From: Streptomyces physcomitrii
GTDB taxonomy: Bacteria; Actinomycetota; Actinomycetes; Streptomycetales; Streptomycetaceae
Reading direction: 5' to 3'
Assembly (NCBI RefSeq): GCF_012273655.1
Contig: NZ_JAAWWP010000006.1
Span: forward strand, 186,001-250,000
Length of the DNA stretch: 64,000 nt
In this document: positions 48,176-57,461 of the stretch, one piece after another
Numbering within the stretch: position 1 is the first letter of the stretch
How the letters are laid out: each line of letters starts with the position of its first letter
Made by a program: the position numbers and the translations under genes
Notes under the pieces: model-generated
Seen by the model: the letters and a program-made list of their open reading frames with translations, nothing else
The model's database searches: none
Told to the model about the DNA's origin: nothing

Positions 48176-50077
48176 ATGAGCATGGAAACCACAGCCTGGG
48201 CCCAGCTGCAGAACGTAGTCAGGGCCCAGGACCGCACCCGCCCCTTCCGCCGCGCGACCCTGCGCCGCATCGCCGACTTCGCCCGCCCGCACCGCGGCCG
48301 CATCCTGCGCTTCCTCGCGGTGAGCGTGGCCACGGCCCTGCTCGCCGTCGCCACCCCGGTACTCGCCGGACATGTCGTCCAGGCGATCGTCTCCGGCGAC
48401 GACCCGGGCACCGTGATCCGCCTCGCCCTGCTCATCGCGCTGATCGCGCTCGGCGAGGCGGGCCTCGGCCTGGTCAGCCGCTGGCTCTCCGCGAGCCTGG
48501 GGGAGGGGCTCATCCTCGACCTGCGCACCGCCGTCTTCGACCATGTGCAGCGGATGCCGGTCGCCTTCTTCACCCGCACCCGCACCGGCGCCCTGGTCAG
48601 CCGCCTCAACAACGACGTCATCGGCGCCCAGCGCGCCTTCAGCAACACCCTCTCCGGCGTCGTCACCAACCTGGTCACCCTGGTCTTCACGCTGGCCGTG
48701 ATGCTCACCCTGTCCTGGCAGATCACCCTGCTCGCGATGGCCCTGCTGCCGGTGTTCGTGGTCCCCGCCCGCCGGATGGGCACCCGGATGGCGCGGCTCC
48801 AGCGGGAGGCCGCCGAGCTCAATGCGGCGATGGGCACCCGGATGACCGAGCGCTTCTCCGCCCCCGGCGCCACCCTCGTCAAGCTCTTCGGCCGCCCGGA
48901 CGAGGAGTCCGCCGAGTTCGCGGCCCGGGCCCGCCGGGTCAGGGACATCGGCGTACGCACCGCCATGGCGCAGTCCGCCTTCATCACCGCCCTCACTCTG
49001 GTCTCCGCCCTCGCGCTCGCCCTGGTCTACGGACTCGGCGGCTACTACTCGCTGCGCGGCGGCCTCGACGCGGGCGATGTGGTCGCCCTCGCCCTGCTGC
49101 TCACCCGCCTCTACGCGCCGCTCACCTCGCTGGCCGGGGCCCGCGTCGAGGCCATGAGCGCACTGGTCAGCTTCGAGCGGGTCTTCGAGGTGCTCGACCT
49201 GCCCCCGCTCATCAAGGAGCCCGAGGCGCCCCGCCAGGTGCCCGAGGGCCCGGTCTCGGTCGAGTTCGAGAAGGTGCGCTTCGGCTACCCGGCCGCCGAC
49301 AAGGTCTCCCTCGCCTCCCTCGAAGAGGTGGCCACCCTCGACGACCGCGGCGGCGCCGAGGTGCTGCACGGCGTCTCCTTCCGCGCGGAACCCGGCCAGA
49401 CCATCGCCCTGGTCGGCTCCTCCGGCGCGGGCAAGTCCACCATCGCCCAGCTGCTGCCCCGCCTGTACGACGCCGACGGCGGCACGGTCCGGATCGGCGG
49501 CATCGACGTACGCGAACTGTCCGCCGTCTCGCTGCGCTCCACCCTCGGCATGGTCACCCAGGACGGCCACCTCTTCCACGACACGGTCCGCGCCAACCTG
49601 CTGCTCGCCAGGCCGGACGCCGAGGAAGCCGAACTCTGGGACGCCCTCGGCCGGGCCCGCCTGGAGGAGTTGGTGCGCGCGCTGCCGGAGGGCCTGGACA
49701 CCGTGGTCGGCGAGCGCGGCTACCGGCTCTCCGGCGGCGAGCGGCAGCGCATGACCCTGGCCCGGCTGCTGCTCGCCGGTCAGCGCGTGGTGATCCTCGA
49801 CGAGGCCACCGCGCACCTGGACAACACCTCGGAGGCGATGGTCCAGGAGGCGCTGACCGAGGCGCTGGCGGGACGTACCGCCCTGATCATCGCGCACCGG
49901 CTCTCCACCATCCGCTCGGCGGACCGGATCCTGGTGGTCGAGGAGGGCCGGATCCTGGAACAGGGCACCCACGAGGAACTCCTCGCCGCCCGCGGCCGGT
50001 ACGCCGAACTCCACGGCACCCGATTCCCACAAGAGCAGGGCGAGTTGGCCGAAGAGGCGGCCGGGGCGACCGCCTGA
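48176..50077 (+). CDS. ABC transporter, fused permease/ATPase exporter
   Basis: 633-residue half-transporter of the MsbA/LmrA type. Six membrane helices occupy about residues 40-330; the ATPase follows, with Walker A VGSSGAGKST, signature LSGGERQRM, Walker B VVILDEAT and the switch His in IIAHRLS. It would work as a homodimer, exporting lipids or drugs. ATG 48176 is directly at the predicted transcription start, and no ribosome site is present, which fits a leaderless message. A MerR-type promoter suggests induction by a drug or metal-type signal. No MerR gene is in the window. Confidence 0.95.
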   Translation: MSMETTAWAQLQNVVRAQDRTRPFRRATLRRIADFARPHRGRILRFLAVSVATALLAVATPVLAGHVVQAIVSGDDPGTVIRLALLIALIALGEAGLGLVSRWLSASLGEGLILDLRTAVFDHVQRMPVAFFTRTRTGALVSRLNNDVIGAQRAFSNTLSGVVTNLVTLVFTLAVMLTLSWQITLLAMALLPVFVVPARRMGTRMARLQREAAELNAAMGTRMTERFSAPGATLVKLFGRPDEESAEFAARARRVRDIGVRTAMAQSAFITALTLVSALALALVYGLGGYYSLRGGLDAGDVVALALLLTRLYAPLTSLAGARVEAMSALVSFERVFEVLDLPPLIKEPEAPRQVPEGPVSVEFEKVRFGYPAADKVSLASLEEVATLDDRGGAEVLHGVSFRAEPGQTIALVGSSGAGKSTIAQLLPRLYDADGGTVRIGGIDVRELSAVSLRSTLGMVTQDGHLFHDTVRANLLLARPDAEEAELWDALGRARLEELVRALPEGLDTVVGERGYRLSGGERQRMTLARLLLAGQRVVILDEATAHLDNTSEAMVQEALTEALAGRTALIIAHRLSTIRSADRILVVEEGRILEQGTHEELLAARGRYAELHGTRFPQEQGELAEEAAGATA

Positions 50078-50099
50078 TCCGCGGCGGTGCCCGGGGTGT

Positions 50100-51350
50100 T
50101 CACCGCGACTCTTGCCGTGTGCGCTCGAGAGCCGCGGTGACGGTGTCGTCGTAGCAGCCGATGGGCAGGCCGCCGGCGACCCCGATGCACCGATTGCAGA
50201 AGGTGCATGCCGCGACGCCGGCGCTCGGCTCCGGGAGAGCGCGCCAGAGGGACGGGTTGGCGATGAGCGCGCGGGCGCAGGACACCGCGTCGGTCCGGCC
50301 CGAGCTGATCGCCTCGGTCATCGCGGCGGGCGAGACGAAGCCGCCGACGGTGATGACCGGTATGTCGAGAGCGTCCTTGAACGCCTTCGCCTGCGGCAGG
50401 TTGTAGCCCTCGCTGTGGGGAAAGGCGCGTTCGAGGCCGAACTCCAGGAGTGGTGCCAGCGCCCGCAGCGCGAGCCGCCGCTTGCGGGTTCCCTCGCGCA
50501 TCGCGCCCTTCGTCACCTGGGCGGTCACGTATCCGCGGAAGTGCCCGGAGGTCGTGCTCGGGAAGGAGGAGAAGTGGCCACGGGTGATCTCGACGGCGTC
50601 GACCCCTTCGTCCTGGAGGCGCAGCGCCAGTTCCACCTGGTCGTCCAGTCGCACCCCGCCGAACGGGATCGTGTCGGTGCCATTGAGCTTGACGATGACC
50701 GGATAGTCCGCGCCGACGCGTCGGCGCACCGCCCGGTAGACCTCGAGCGGCAACCGCATCCGGCGGTGCGCCGAGCCGCCGTACCCGTCCGACCTGCGGT
50801 TGGACTCCGGACTGAGGAACTGGCTCAGCAGATAGCCGTGGGCCATCTGGATCTGGACTCCGTCCATACCGGCCCCCTGCGCGCGTGCCGCGGCGGCGGC
50901 GTAGGACTCGACGAGCGCGGGGAACTCCTCGCGTCGGAGCGGGCGAGGCATCGTTCCCTGCGACTTCTCCCGGCGGGCCGAGGCCGATACGGCGTCAGGG
51001 ACACCCGGCGCCGGTTTGGTCATCTGCCGGCCGCCGTGGTTGAGCTGGGCGAACAGCTTGCTCCCGCCCGCGTGAGCGGACCGCGCCCACTCGCGCAGGC
51101 CGGGCAGCATCGCGTCGGAATGGATGCCCGCCTGGCGGTGGGCGGATTTGCCCTGCCATGACACGAACATATTGCCGGTGACGATCAGCGGCGTGCCCGC
51201 GTCCACCATGGGGCGGTAGAAGTCGAGGAGTTCGTCGGTGACGGCGCCGTCCACCGTCGCGCGCGTCTCATGGGTGGCCGACTTGAAGAGCCGCCCCGCG
51301 ACCTCCAACCGGCCGATGCGCAGGGGAGTTCGCAGCAGTGGCGTGTTCAT
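50100..51350 (-). CDS. NADH:flavin oxidoreductase, Old Yellow Enzyme family, with Fe-S cysteines
   Basis: 416-residue protein. The FMN-binding TIM barrel runs to about residue 340 (LFKSATHETRATVDGAVTD; QLNHGGRQMT; HGYLLSQFLSPESNRRSDGYGGS). After VSCARALIANPSLWRAL comes a cysteine group, CTFCNRC and a fourth Cys 10 residues later (GLPIGCYDD), which resembles the [4Fe-4S] site of 2,4-dienoyl-CoA reductases with different spacing. The C-terminal FAD/NAD domain of those enzymes is missing. It is divergent from an AraC gene. The substrate is unknown. Confidence 0.9.
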   Translation of the reverse strand: MNTPLLRTPLRIGRLEVAGRLFKSATHETRATVDGAVTDELLDFYRPMVDAGTPLIVTGNMFVSWQGKSAHRQAGIHSDAMLPGLREWARSAHAGGSKLFAQLNHGGRQMTKPAPGVPDAVSASARREKSQGTMPRPLRREEFPALVESYAAAAARAQGAGMDGVQIQMAHGYLLSQFLSPESNRRSDGYGGSAHRRMRLPLEVYRAVRRRVGADYPVIVKLNGTDTIPFGGVRLDDQVELALRLQDEGVDAVEITRGHFSSFPSTTSGHFRGYVTAQVTKGAMREGTRKRRLALRALAPLLEFGLERAFPHSEGYNLPQAKAFKDALDIPVITVGGFVSPAAMTEAISSGRTDAVSCARALIANPSLWRALPEPSAGVAACTFCNRCIGVAGGLPIGCYDDTVTAALERTRQESR

Positions 51351-51483
51351 CAGCTTGCCCTCTCTGACGTGCTCGATCGAAGAGGGCCGACACCCTGGGT
51401 ACGGGGCGGGCCCTTGCCCATGGGACCAAGTTCCCGGGCTCAGAACTTGACGCCAGGCGACACCTTCCGGGCACGATGGAGGC

Positions 51484-52497
51484 GTGGAAACCGTCGTGCG
51501 GCCCGGCAGCCTGCGGGGCTGGTCCGATCTCGTGGCCCGGCTGGGCGGCGATCCGCGGGCGCTCCTCAGATCGGCGGGGCTGGCGGAGGACGCTCTCGCG
51601 GACGAGGACTTCCCGATCTCCGCCCACGGGGCCATGACCCTGCTCGAACTGTCCGCGCACGCGCTTGCCTGCCCGGACTTCGGCCTTCGGCTTTCCCTCT
51701 TCCAGGACGTCGACGCCCTGGGACCTCTGGAGGCGGTGCTGCGCAACGCCGCCACCGTTCGCGCCACACTCGGGCTGGCAAGCCGATGGCTGTTCGTCCA
51801 CAGCCCCGCACTCCGGCTCTCGATCGAGGAGGACGGTGAGCGCGCCGCGATCGTCTTCGACCTGCTGCTGGAACCCCGTCCGCCCGCCCGGCAGACGGTG
51901 GAGCTGGGGCTGGCCACCTGCCATCGCATGCTCGTCACCGTCCTCGGGAGCTCCTATCGGCCACTGGCCGTGTCGCTGCCGCATACGCCTCTCGCCCCGC
52001 TGACGCGCTACGTCCAGTTCTTCTCGGCGACCGTCCATCCGGAGAGCAGAGACGCGCGACTGGTCGTACCGCGGCGGCTTCTCGACGAGCGCGTGCCCGG
52101 TGCCGATGAAGCGATCCGGGCGAACGCGCTCGCGTTCCTGGAGTCCCGGTTTCCGCGCCCGGACGCGACCACCACCGAACGGGTTCGCCACCTCCTCTTC
52201 CGCACCCTGGGTACGCAAGACGACGACTACCGGGCTGTCGCGCGCTCGCTGTCGATGCATCCCCGTACGATGCAGCGCCGCCTGCGGGCAGAGGCCACGA
52301 CGTTCGAGCGGATCAAGGACGAGGTGCTCCGCACCACCGCCCACCGCTACCTGACCGAGTCCGGCATCTCGGCCACCCGGCTCGCTCAGGTCCTCGGACT
52401 CTCCGAATCGTCCGCGCTGTCGCGGGCGACCAGGCGGTGGTTCGGCATGTCGCCGAGGGAGGTACGGCAGCGGCGGGGCGGAACCGGGATTCCCTGA
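51484..52497 (+). CDS. AraC-family regulator (arabinose-binding-domain type, OruR/ArgR-like)
   Basis: 337-residue regulator. Residues ~15-200 form the N-terminal ligand domain of this subfamily (LVARLGGDPRALLRSAGLAEDALADEDFPISAHGAMTLLELSA). The C-terminal HTH pair includes YRAVARSLSMHPRTMQRRLRAEATTFERIKDEVLR and ATRLAQVLGLSESSALSRATRRWFGMSPREVR. GTG 51484 is the start. It is divergent from the OYE gene by 133 bp and probably activates it. Confidence 0.92.
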   Translation: METVVRPGSLRGWSDLVARLGGDPRALLRSAGLAEDALADEDFPISAHGAMTLLELSAHALACPDFGLRLSLFQDVDALGPLEAVLRNAATVRATLGLASRWLFVHSPALRLSIEEDGERAAIVFDLLLEPRPPARQTVELGLATCHRMLVTVLGSSYRPLAVSLPHTPLAPLTRYVQFFSATVHPESRDARLVVPRRLLDERVPGADEAIRANALAFLESRFPRPDATTTERVRHLLFRTLGTQDDDYRAVARSLSMHPRTMQRRLRAEATTFERIKDEVLRTTAHRYLTESGISATRLAQVLGLSESSALSRATRRWFGMSPREVRQRRGGTGIP

Positions 52498-52654
52498 GGG
52501 CCGGGGGGCGATCTCGTGGTCGAGGAGGAGTCGGGGGAGCGGAACGGGCACCAGGGCCCCGCCGGAGACCTCGCCCCCGAGCCGCTCAAGACGTACTGAA
52601 TGTCCACTTCTCTTATGATGGCCGGGGGGCGACGCCGGGAACGGACGGATACCC

Positions 52655-55132
52655 ATGAACGGACCCGTGAACGCCGAGGGGGCCGGCGCGGGAGAGGGCG
52701 GCCCGCCGCCGGAGCCCTGTCCCGCCACTGCCTGGGTGGACCGGGCGGGCACCGTCCAGCTGTGGAGTGCGGAGGCGGAGGCCCTCCTCGGATACCCGGC
52801 GGAGGAAGTCTGCGGCACCCCGGCGGTGGAGCTGTTGGCCACGCGCGGGGACCGGGAAGCGGCGCTGGCCCGGCGCGACCGGCCCGAGGCCGGTCAGCGC
52901 TGGGACGGGGTTCTCGCCTTGCGGCACCGTGCCGGGCACGAGGTGAGTGTCGCGCTGCGCGTGCGTCCGCTCACCGACCGGGAGGGCCGGGCGGGATGGT
53001 CGGTCTCCGCGGGGGACGCTCGGCGGATCGAACGGGAGGACCGCGACCGGGCGATGCTGCGGGCCCTGTTCGAGCAGTACCCCGGCCCCATCGCGCTGGT
53101 GGACGGCGAGTTGCGGTACCGGTTGCTGAACGCGGCGGCGGAGCGCGTTCTCACCCACCCGGGAAACCGGCTCCTCGGCGGGCACGTCGGGACGGACACC
53201 TCTCCCGTCGGCTCCGGAACGATCGACCGGGTTCTGCGGCAGGTCCGGGAGACGGGTGAGCCCGTCCTCGGTCTCCCGGTGCGGGAAAGCCCCTCGACCG
53301 GTCCGGACCGCGACCGTACGTGGTCGCTGTCCACGTTCCGCCTGACCGACCCGGACGACCGCCTCCTCGGCCTGTGCCAGACGTACCTCGACATCACGGA
53401 CGGGCACCGGGCCGAGCGGCGCCTGGAACTGCTGACCAGGGCCGGAGCGGGCGTCGGTGCCACGCTGGACGTGGCACGCACCGCCCAGGAGCTGGCGGAC
53501 GTCCTCGTGCCGACCCTCGGCGACGTGGCGTGGGTGGCCCTGTCCGAGGCCGTGCTGGAGGGGGACGAGCCCCCGAAGATGTTCGGCCCGGGGCGGTGGA
53601 ACCTGCGCCGGATCGGTGTGGCCCCCTCGGGCGGCGGCTGGCCCACCGGTCTCCCGGCCGCGGGTGCGGTTCCGCCCGCGCTGCCGGACATCGCGCTGCT
53701 CCGGAGAATCGGCCAGGGTGAGACCGTCCTGCTGCCGGACCGGGACAGCGTGATCGCCGCAGCCGAGGGGCACGTGGAGCTGGCCCATCTGTTCGTGCCC
53801 GAGGGCGGCCACTCGGCGATCGCGGCTCCGTTGTTCGCCCGCGGCCTCGTCCTCGGCACCGTGGTCGTCTGGCGCACCCGCCGGCCCGTCCCCTTCGGCC
53901 AGGAGGACGCCGACCTGCTGACGGAGATGGCGTCCCGGGCCGCACTCGGCGTGGACAACGCCCGCCGCTACACGCGCGAGCACCGGGCGTCCGTCGCCCT
54001 GCAGCGGGGCCTGCTCCCCGCGGCCGCCACCGACACCCCCGCGGCGGAGACCGCGGGGTTCTATGTGCCGGCGGGAGGCGGAGCGGAGATCGGCGGTGAC
54101 TGGTACGACGTCATCGCCCTCCCGTCCTTCCGTGTCGCCCTCGTCGCGGGCGACGTCATGGGACAGGGGCTGCCCGCCACCGCCACCATGGGCCGGCTGC
54201 GCACGGCCGTCGACGCCCTGGCCGATCTGGAGCTGGACCCGGACGAACTCCTCGCCCACCTCGACGACCTCGTCCAGCAGCTCCAGGACGAGGCGCCCCA
54301 CCAGGGGGACACCGTCGGCGCCAGCTGCCTGTACGCCGTCTACGACCCCGTCACCTGCCAGTGCACCGTGGCCGCCGCCGGACATCCACCGCCCCTCGTG
54401 GTCCGGCCCGACGGCAGCGTCGGATCCGTCGAGATCTCGCCCGGACCCTTGCTCGGCGTGGGCGGGATGCCGTTCGAGGCGACCACGTTCGCTCTTGAGC
54501 CCGGCAGCATCATCGCGGTGTACACCAAGGGCGTCGTCTACCGGGAAGACCACGATCCCGACGCCGGTGCCCGGCGGCTGACCGACCGGCTCGCGCGGTT
54601 CGCAGGCGACGGCCGTGCCCTGGACGCCGCGGGACACGAGCTGCTCCGGAGCCTGGGCGAGGTGCCGGCCCGCGACGACATGGCCCTGCTCCTGGCGCGC
54701 ACCCGTGCCCTCGATCCGGCGAACACCGCGAGCTGGGAATTCCCCGCGGACGCGTCCGTCGTCGCCGCCGCGCGCAAGGCGGCGGCCGGGCAGCTGGCCG
54801 CCTGGGGACTGGACGAGATGTCCTTCACCACCGAGCTGATCGTCAGCGAACTCGTCACCAACGCCGTCCGGTACGCGGGCGGCCCCGTCGGCCTGCGCTT
54901 CATCCGGGAGAACGTGCTGGTCTGCGAGGTCGACGATCCCAGCAACACCCAGCCGCGGCTGCGCCGGGCCCGCTGGTCCGACGAAGGGGGCCGGGGCCTG
55001 TTCCTCATCGCCCAGCTCACCACCCGCTGGGGCAGCCGCTACGCACGGAGCGGAAAGACCATCTGGACCGAACAACCCCTCACCGCTGATCTCGCCACCG
55101 CTGCTCTCGCCCTGCCCGAGTCGCCGCCGTGA
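52655..55132 (+). CDS. PAS-PAS-GAF-PP2C(SpoIIE)-HATPase regulatory phosphatase
   Basis: 825-residue cytoplasmic signalling protein. The order is PAS (about 20-125), PAS (130-250), GAF (265-440), SpoIIE-type PP2C phosphatase (465-690) and an RsbW-like HATPase (700-815: ELIVSELVTNAVRYAGG). PP2C metal residues D482 (GGDWYD), D500 (AGDVMGQG) and D674/D675 (RDDMALLL) are present, but the usual YTDG block is YTKG with K625, losing an Asp that normally binds metal. The protein joins anti-sigma-factor-antagonist phosphatase and kinase modules. Either catalysis is weakened or it is regulatory only. The HATPase may phosphorylate an STAS partner, which is not encoded here. Confidence 0.93.
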   Translation: MNGPVNAEGAGAGEGGPPPEPCPATAWVDRAGTVQLWSAEAEALLGYPAEEVCGTPAVELLATRGDREAALARRDRPEAGQRWDGVLALRHRAGHEVSVALRVRPLTDREGRAGWSVSAGDARRIEREDRDRAMLRALFEQYPGPIALVDGELRYRLLNAAAERVLTHPGNRLLGGHVGTDTSPVGSGTIDRVLRQVRETGEPVLGLPVRESPSTGPDRDRTWSLSTFRLTDPDDRLLGLCQTYLDITDGHRAERRLELLTRAGAGVGATLDVARTAQELADVLVPTLGDVAWVALSEAVLEGDEPPKMFGPGRWNLRRIGVAPSGGGWPTGLPAAGAVPPALPDIALLRRIGQGETVLLPDRDSVIAAAEGHVELAHLFVPEGGHSAIAAPLFARGLVLGTVVVWRTRRPVPFGQEDADLLTEMASRAALGVDNARRYTREHRASVALQRGLLPAAATDTPAAETAGFYVPAGGGAEIGGDWYDVIALPSFRVALVAGDVMGQGLPATATMGRLRTAVDALADLELDPDELLAHLDDLVQQLQDEAPHQGDTVGASCLYAVYDPVTCQCTVAAAGHPPPLVVRPDGSVGSVEISPGPLLGVGGMPFEATTFALEPGSIIAVYTKGVVYREDHDPDAGARRLTDRLARFAGDGRALDAAGHELLRSLGEVPARDDMALLLARTRALDPANTASWEFPADASVVAAARKAAAGQLAAWGLDEMSFTTELIVSELVTNAVRYAGGPVGLRFIRENVLVCEVDDPSNTQPRLRRARWSDEGGRGLFLIAQLTTRWGSRYARSGKTIWTEQPLTADLATAALALPESPP

Positions 55133-55234
55133 TCGCGGCCGGTACGCCGACGAGCGGAGACCCCTCCCGGTAGCGCGCCGAAGGGCGGGGACCCGGAACC
55201 ACTCGGCCGTCCTGAACATCGTCCGCTCGATGGG

Positions 55235-57319
55235 TCAGGAGCCGCCGGGAGTGGAGTCGGAGGGAGGCGCGCCGGTCTCCGGCGGGGTGGCGCTCGCCTC
55301 GTCCGAGGGTTCCTCGGTGACAACCGTCACCGTGCTTCCCGCGGCCACCTCGCTGCCGGGCCCCGGGATGCTCGACGTGACGACCGCGTCCGAGGCGCCG
55401 GAGGAGTCGGAAGCGACACCGACCCGCAGCCCGAGGGATCGCAGGTCGCCGCGCGCCTCGGCCAGGGTCTTGCCCACGATGCCGGCGGGTATCCGGACCG
55501 TCTCCACCCGCTTCGCCACCTCGACGTCGACCGAGGAGCCCGGCTCGACCTCGGTGCCGTGCGGGACGCTCTGTCCGACGACCGTTCCGGCCTTCTCCCC
55601 CTCATCGGCCTCGACCTCGGTCGTACTGCCCAGCGCGAGGCCGTGGTCGGCGAGCAGCCGCTCGGCCTCGGAGACGGTCCTGCCGGTGAGGTCGGGCACG
55701 GTGGAACTGTCGGGCGCCTCGGCCACGGTGAGGGTGATCTCGGCGCCCTTCTCGATTCTGCGGCCACCCGCCGGATCCTGTTCGAGCACCGTTCCGGGGT
55801 CGTCCTCGGATGCGAGGTACCTGGTCTTCACCGTGAAGCCCTTGTCCCGCAGGATCCGGGACGCGTCGCCCTCGTCCTTGTCCGTGATGTCCGGGACCTC
55901 GGCCTTCGGGGAGCCGGTGGAGACCACGACATGGATCGCCTTGCCCTCGTCGACCTCTCCGCCCTCCGGGGTCTGGCTGCACACGCGGTCCCTGGGCTGG
56001 TCCGCGCAGGGCGCGCTCTTGTCGACGGCGACCGCCAGGCCCGCGTTGTCCGCCGCGGCGCGCGCATCCTCCAGCGTCTCACCGACGAGATCCGGCACCG
56101 GCACGGTGTCGGCGCCGCCGCCCCCGAACATAAGCCGGCCGATCAGCAGCGCGCAGGCGATCACCAGGACGCCCGCCGCGCCGAGCAGCAGCGCGGCCCT
56201 CTTGCCGCTTCCGTGCGTCGGCTCCTCGTCCGTGTCGTCCGGGAGCACCCGCACTTCACTGTCCTCGTCCGTCACCGAAGGGAACGCGGCGGTGACGGGG
56301 GACATGCCTCTTCCCCTTCCCAGGCAGGCCTCGACCTCGGCACGCATCTCGGCAGCGGACCGAGGCCGGAACTCGGGGCGCTTGGCCAGGGCCCACAGCA
56401 CGAGAGCGTCCGTCTCGGGGGTGACCGCCGGATTGTGGTGGCTCGGTGGCCGCGGCGCTTCCTGGACGTGCTGGTACAGCACCGCCGTGGGGGAGTCGCC
56501 GGTGAACGGAGGCCGGAACGTGAGCAGTTCGTACAGCAGGCAGCCGAGGGAGTACAGGTCGGAACGGGCGTCGGCCTGGAGCCCCATGGCCTGTTCCGGG
56601 GAGAGGTACGGTGCGGTTCCGATGACGGCCGACGTCTGTGTCAGGCCCCCGCCCGTCTGCGTCAGGCCCCCGTCGCGGACGTCGCGCGCGATCCCGAAGT
56701 CCATGACCTTGACCTGACCGGTATGGGTCAGCATGACGTTGGCGGGTTTGATGTCGCGATGCACGATGCCGCCGCGGTGCGCGTGCTCAAGTGCCCGCAG
56801 TACGTCGAGGGCCGTGTCCAGGACCTGCTCGGGACTCAACGCCCGTCCTGCGTCCAGGAGTTCGGCCAGGGTGAACCCTTCGACGTACTCCATCACGATG
56901 TACGGCAGGCAGGAGCCCCCGTACGGCAGGTCCTCGCCGGTGTCGTAGACCGCGGCGACGGCCGGATGGTTCAGCGATGCGGCGGACTGCGCCTCGCGAC
57001 GGAACCGGGCCTGGAACGCGGGGTCCTGGGCCAGCTCGGAGCGGAGTGTCTTCACGGCGACGGAGCGGCCGAGGCGGAGGTCGTGAGCCAGGTGGACATC
57101 GGCCATGCCGCCACGGCCGAGCAGGTGGCCCAACTCGTAGCGGCCGCCCAGAGTTCGCCCCGTCCGGCTGCGGACCGGTGGCGTGTGCCAGGCGGAGGCT
57201 CCGGAGTGGACCGGTTGTCCGTCACCGCGTGCCCAAGGGCTGCCGGTATCCGAGGGAGCCGGATGGTCCGGCCCGCCGAGGCTCACTGGACGTCTCCGTG
57301 CGAGGCCGACGCACGGCAC
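55235..57319 (-). CDS. PASTA-domain Ser/Thr protein kinase (PknB-like)
   Basis: About 694-residue membrane kinase. The kinase domain lies at about 58-320: GRGGMADVHLA (P-loop), VAVKTL (Lys), HRDIKPANV (catalytic loop), DFGIA. A juxtamembrane acidic linker leads to one membrane helix (AALLLGAAGVLVIACALLIG) and four extracellular PASTA repeats beginning VPDLVGETLEDA, VPDITDKDEGDA, VPDLTGRTVSEA and IPAGIVGKTLAEA, which bind muropeptides. GTG 57319 is the first available start, has no good ribosome site, and its first ~55 residues look non-conserved. It is tail-to-tail with the PP2C gene. Confidence 0.93.
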   Translation of the reverse strand: MPCVGLARRRPVSLGGPDHPAPSDTGSPWARGDGQPVHSGASAWHTPPVRSRTGRTLGGRYELGHLLGRGGMADVHLAHDLRLGRSVAVKTLRSELAQDPAFQARFRREAQSAASLNHPAVAAVYDTGEDLPYGGSCLPYIVMEYVEGFTLAELLDAGRALSPEQVLDTALDVLRALEHAHRGGIVHRDIKPANVMLTHTGQVKVMDFGIARDVRDGGLTQTGGGLTQTSAVIGTAPYLSPEQAMGLQADARSDLYSLGCLLYELLTFRPPFTGDSPTAVLYQHVQEAPRPPSHHNPAVTPETDALVLWALAKRPEFRPRSAAEMRAEVEACLGRGRGMSPVTAAFPSVTDEDSEVRVLPDDTDEEPTHGSGKRAALLLGAAGVLVIACALLIGRLMFGGGGADTVPVPDLVGETLEDARAAADNAGLAVAVDKSAPCADQPRDRVCSQTPEGGEVDEGKAIHVVVSTGSPKAEVPDITDKDEGDASRILRDKGFTVKTRYLASEDDPGTVLEQDPAGGRRIEKGAEITLTVAEAPDSSTVPDLTGRTVSEAERLLADHGLALGSTTEVEADEGEKAGTVVGQSVPHGTEVEPGSSVDVEVAKRVETVRIPAGIVGKTLAEARGDLRSLGLRVGVASDSSGASDAVVTSSIPGPGSEVAAGSTVTVVTEEPSDEASATPPETGAPPSDSTPGGS

Positions 57320-57461
57320 CGGGCGGCGAGCGCACCGGTGCGAGGCGAACGGGCGGGATCCTCCGGCCGTTCGTCTGCGGCGTTCATGGACACCTCTCCA
57401 CCCCTTTCGACTCGGAGAGCCGACTCGTCTGCAGGAAGCCGTACGGCCGGGAGCAGGCAGC

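Noticed and set aside
46979..50032. Extension of the flippase-like frame to over 1000 codons on the minus strand
   Set aside because: Beyond 47980 it only mirrors the ABC exporter on the other strand.
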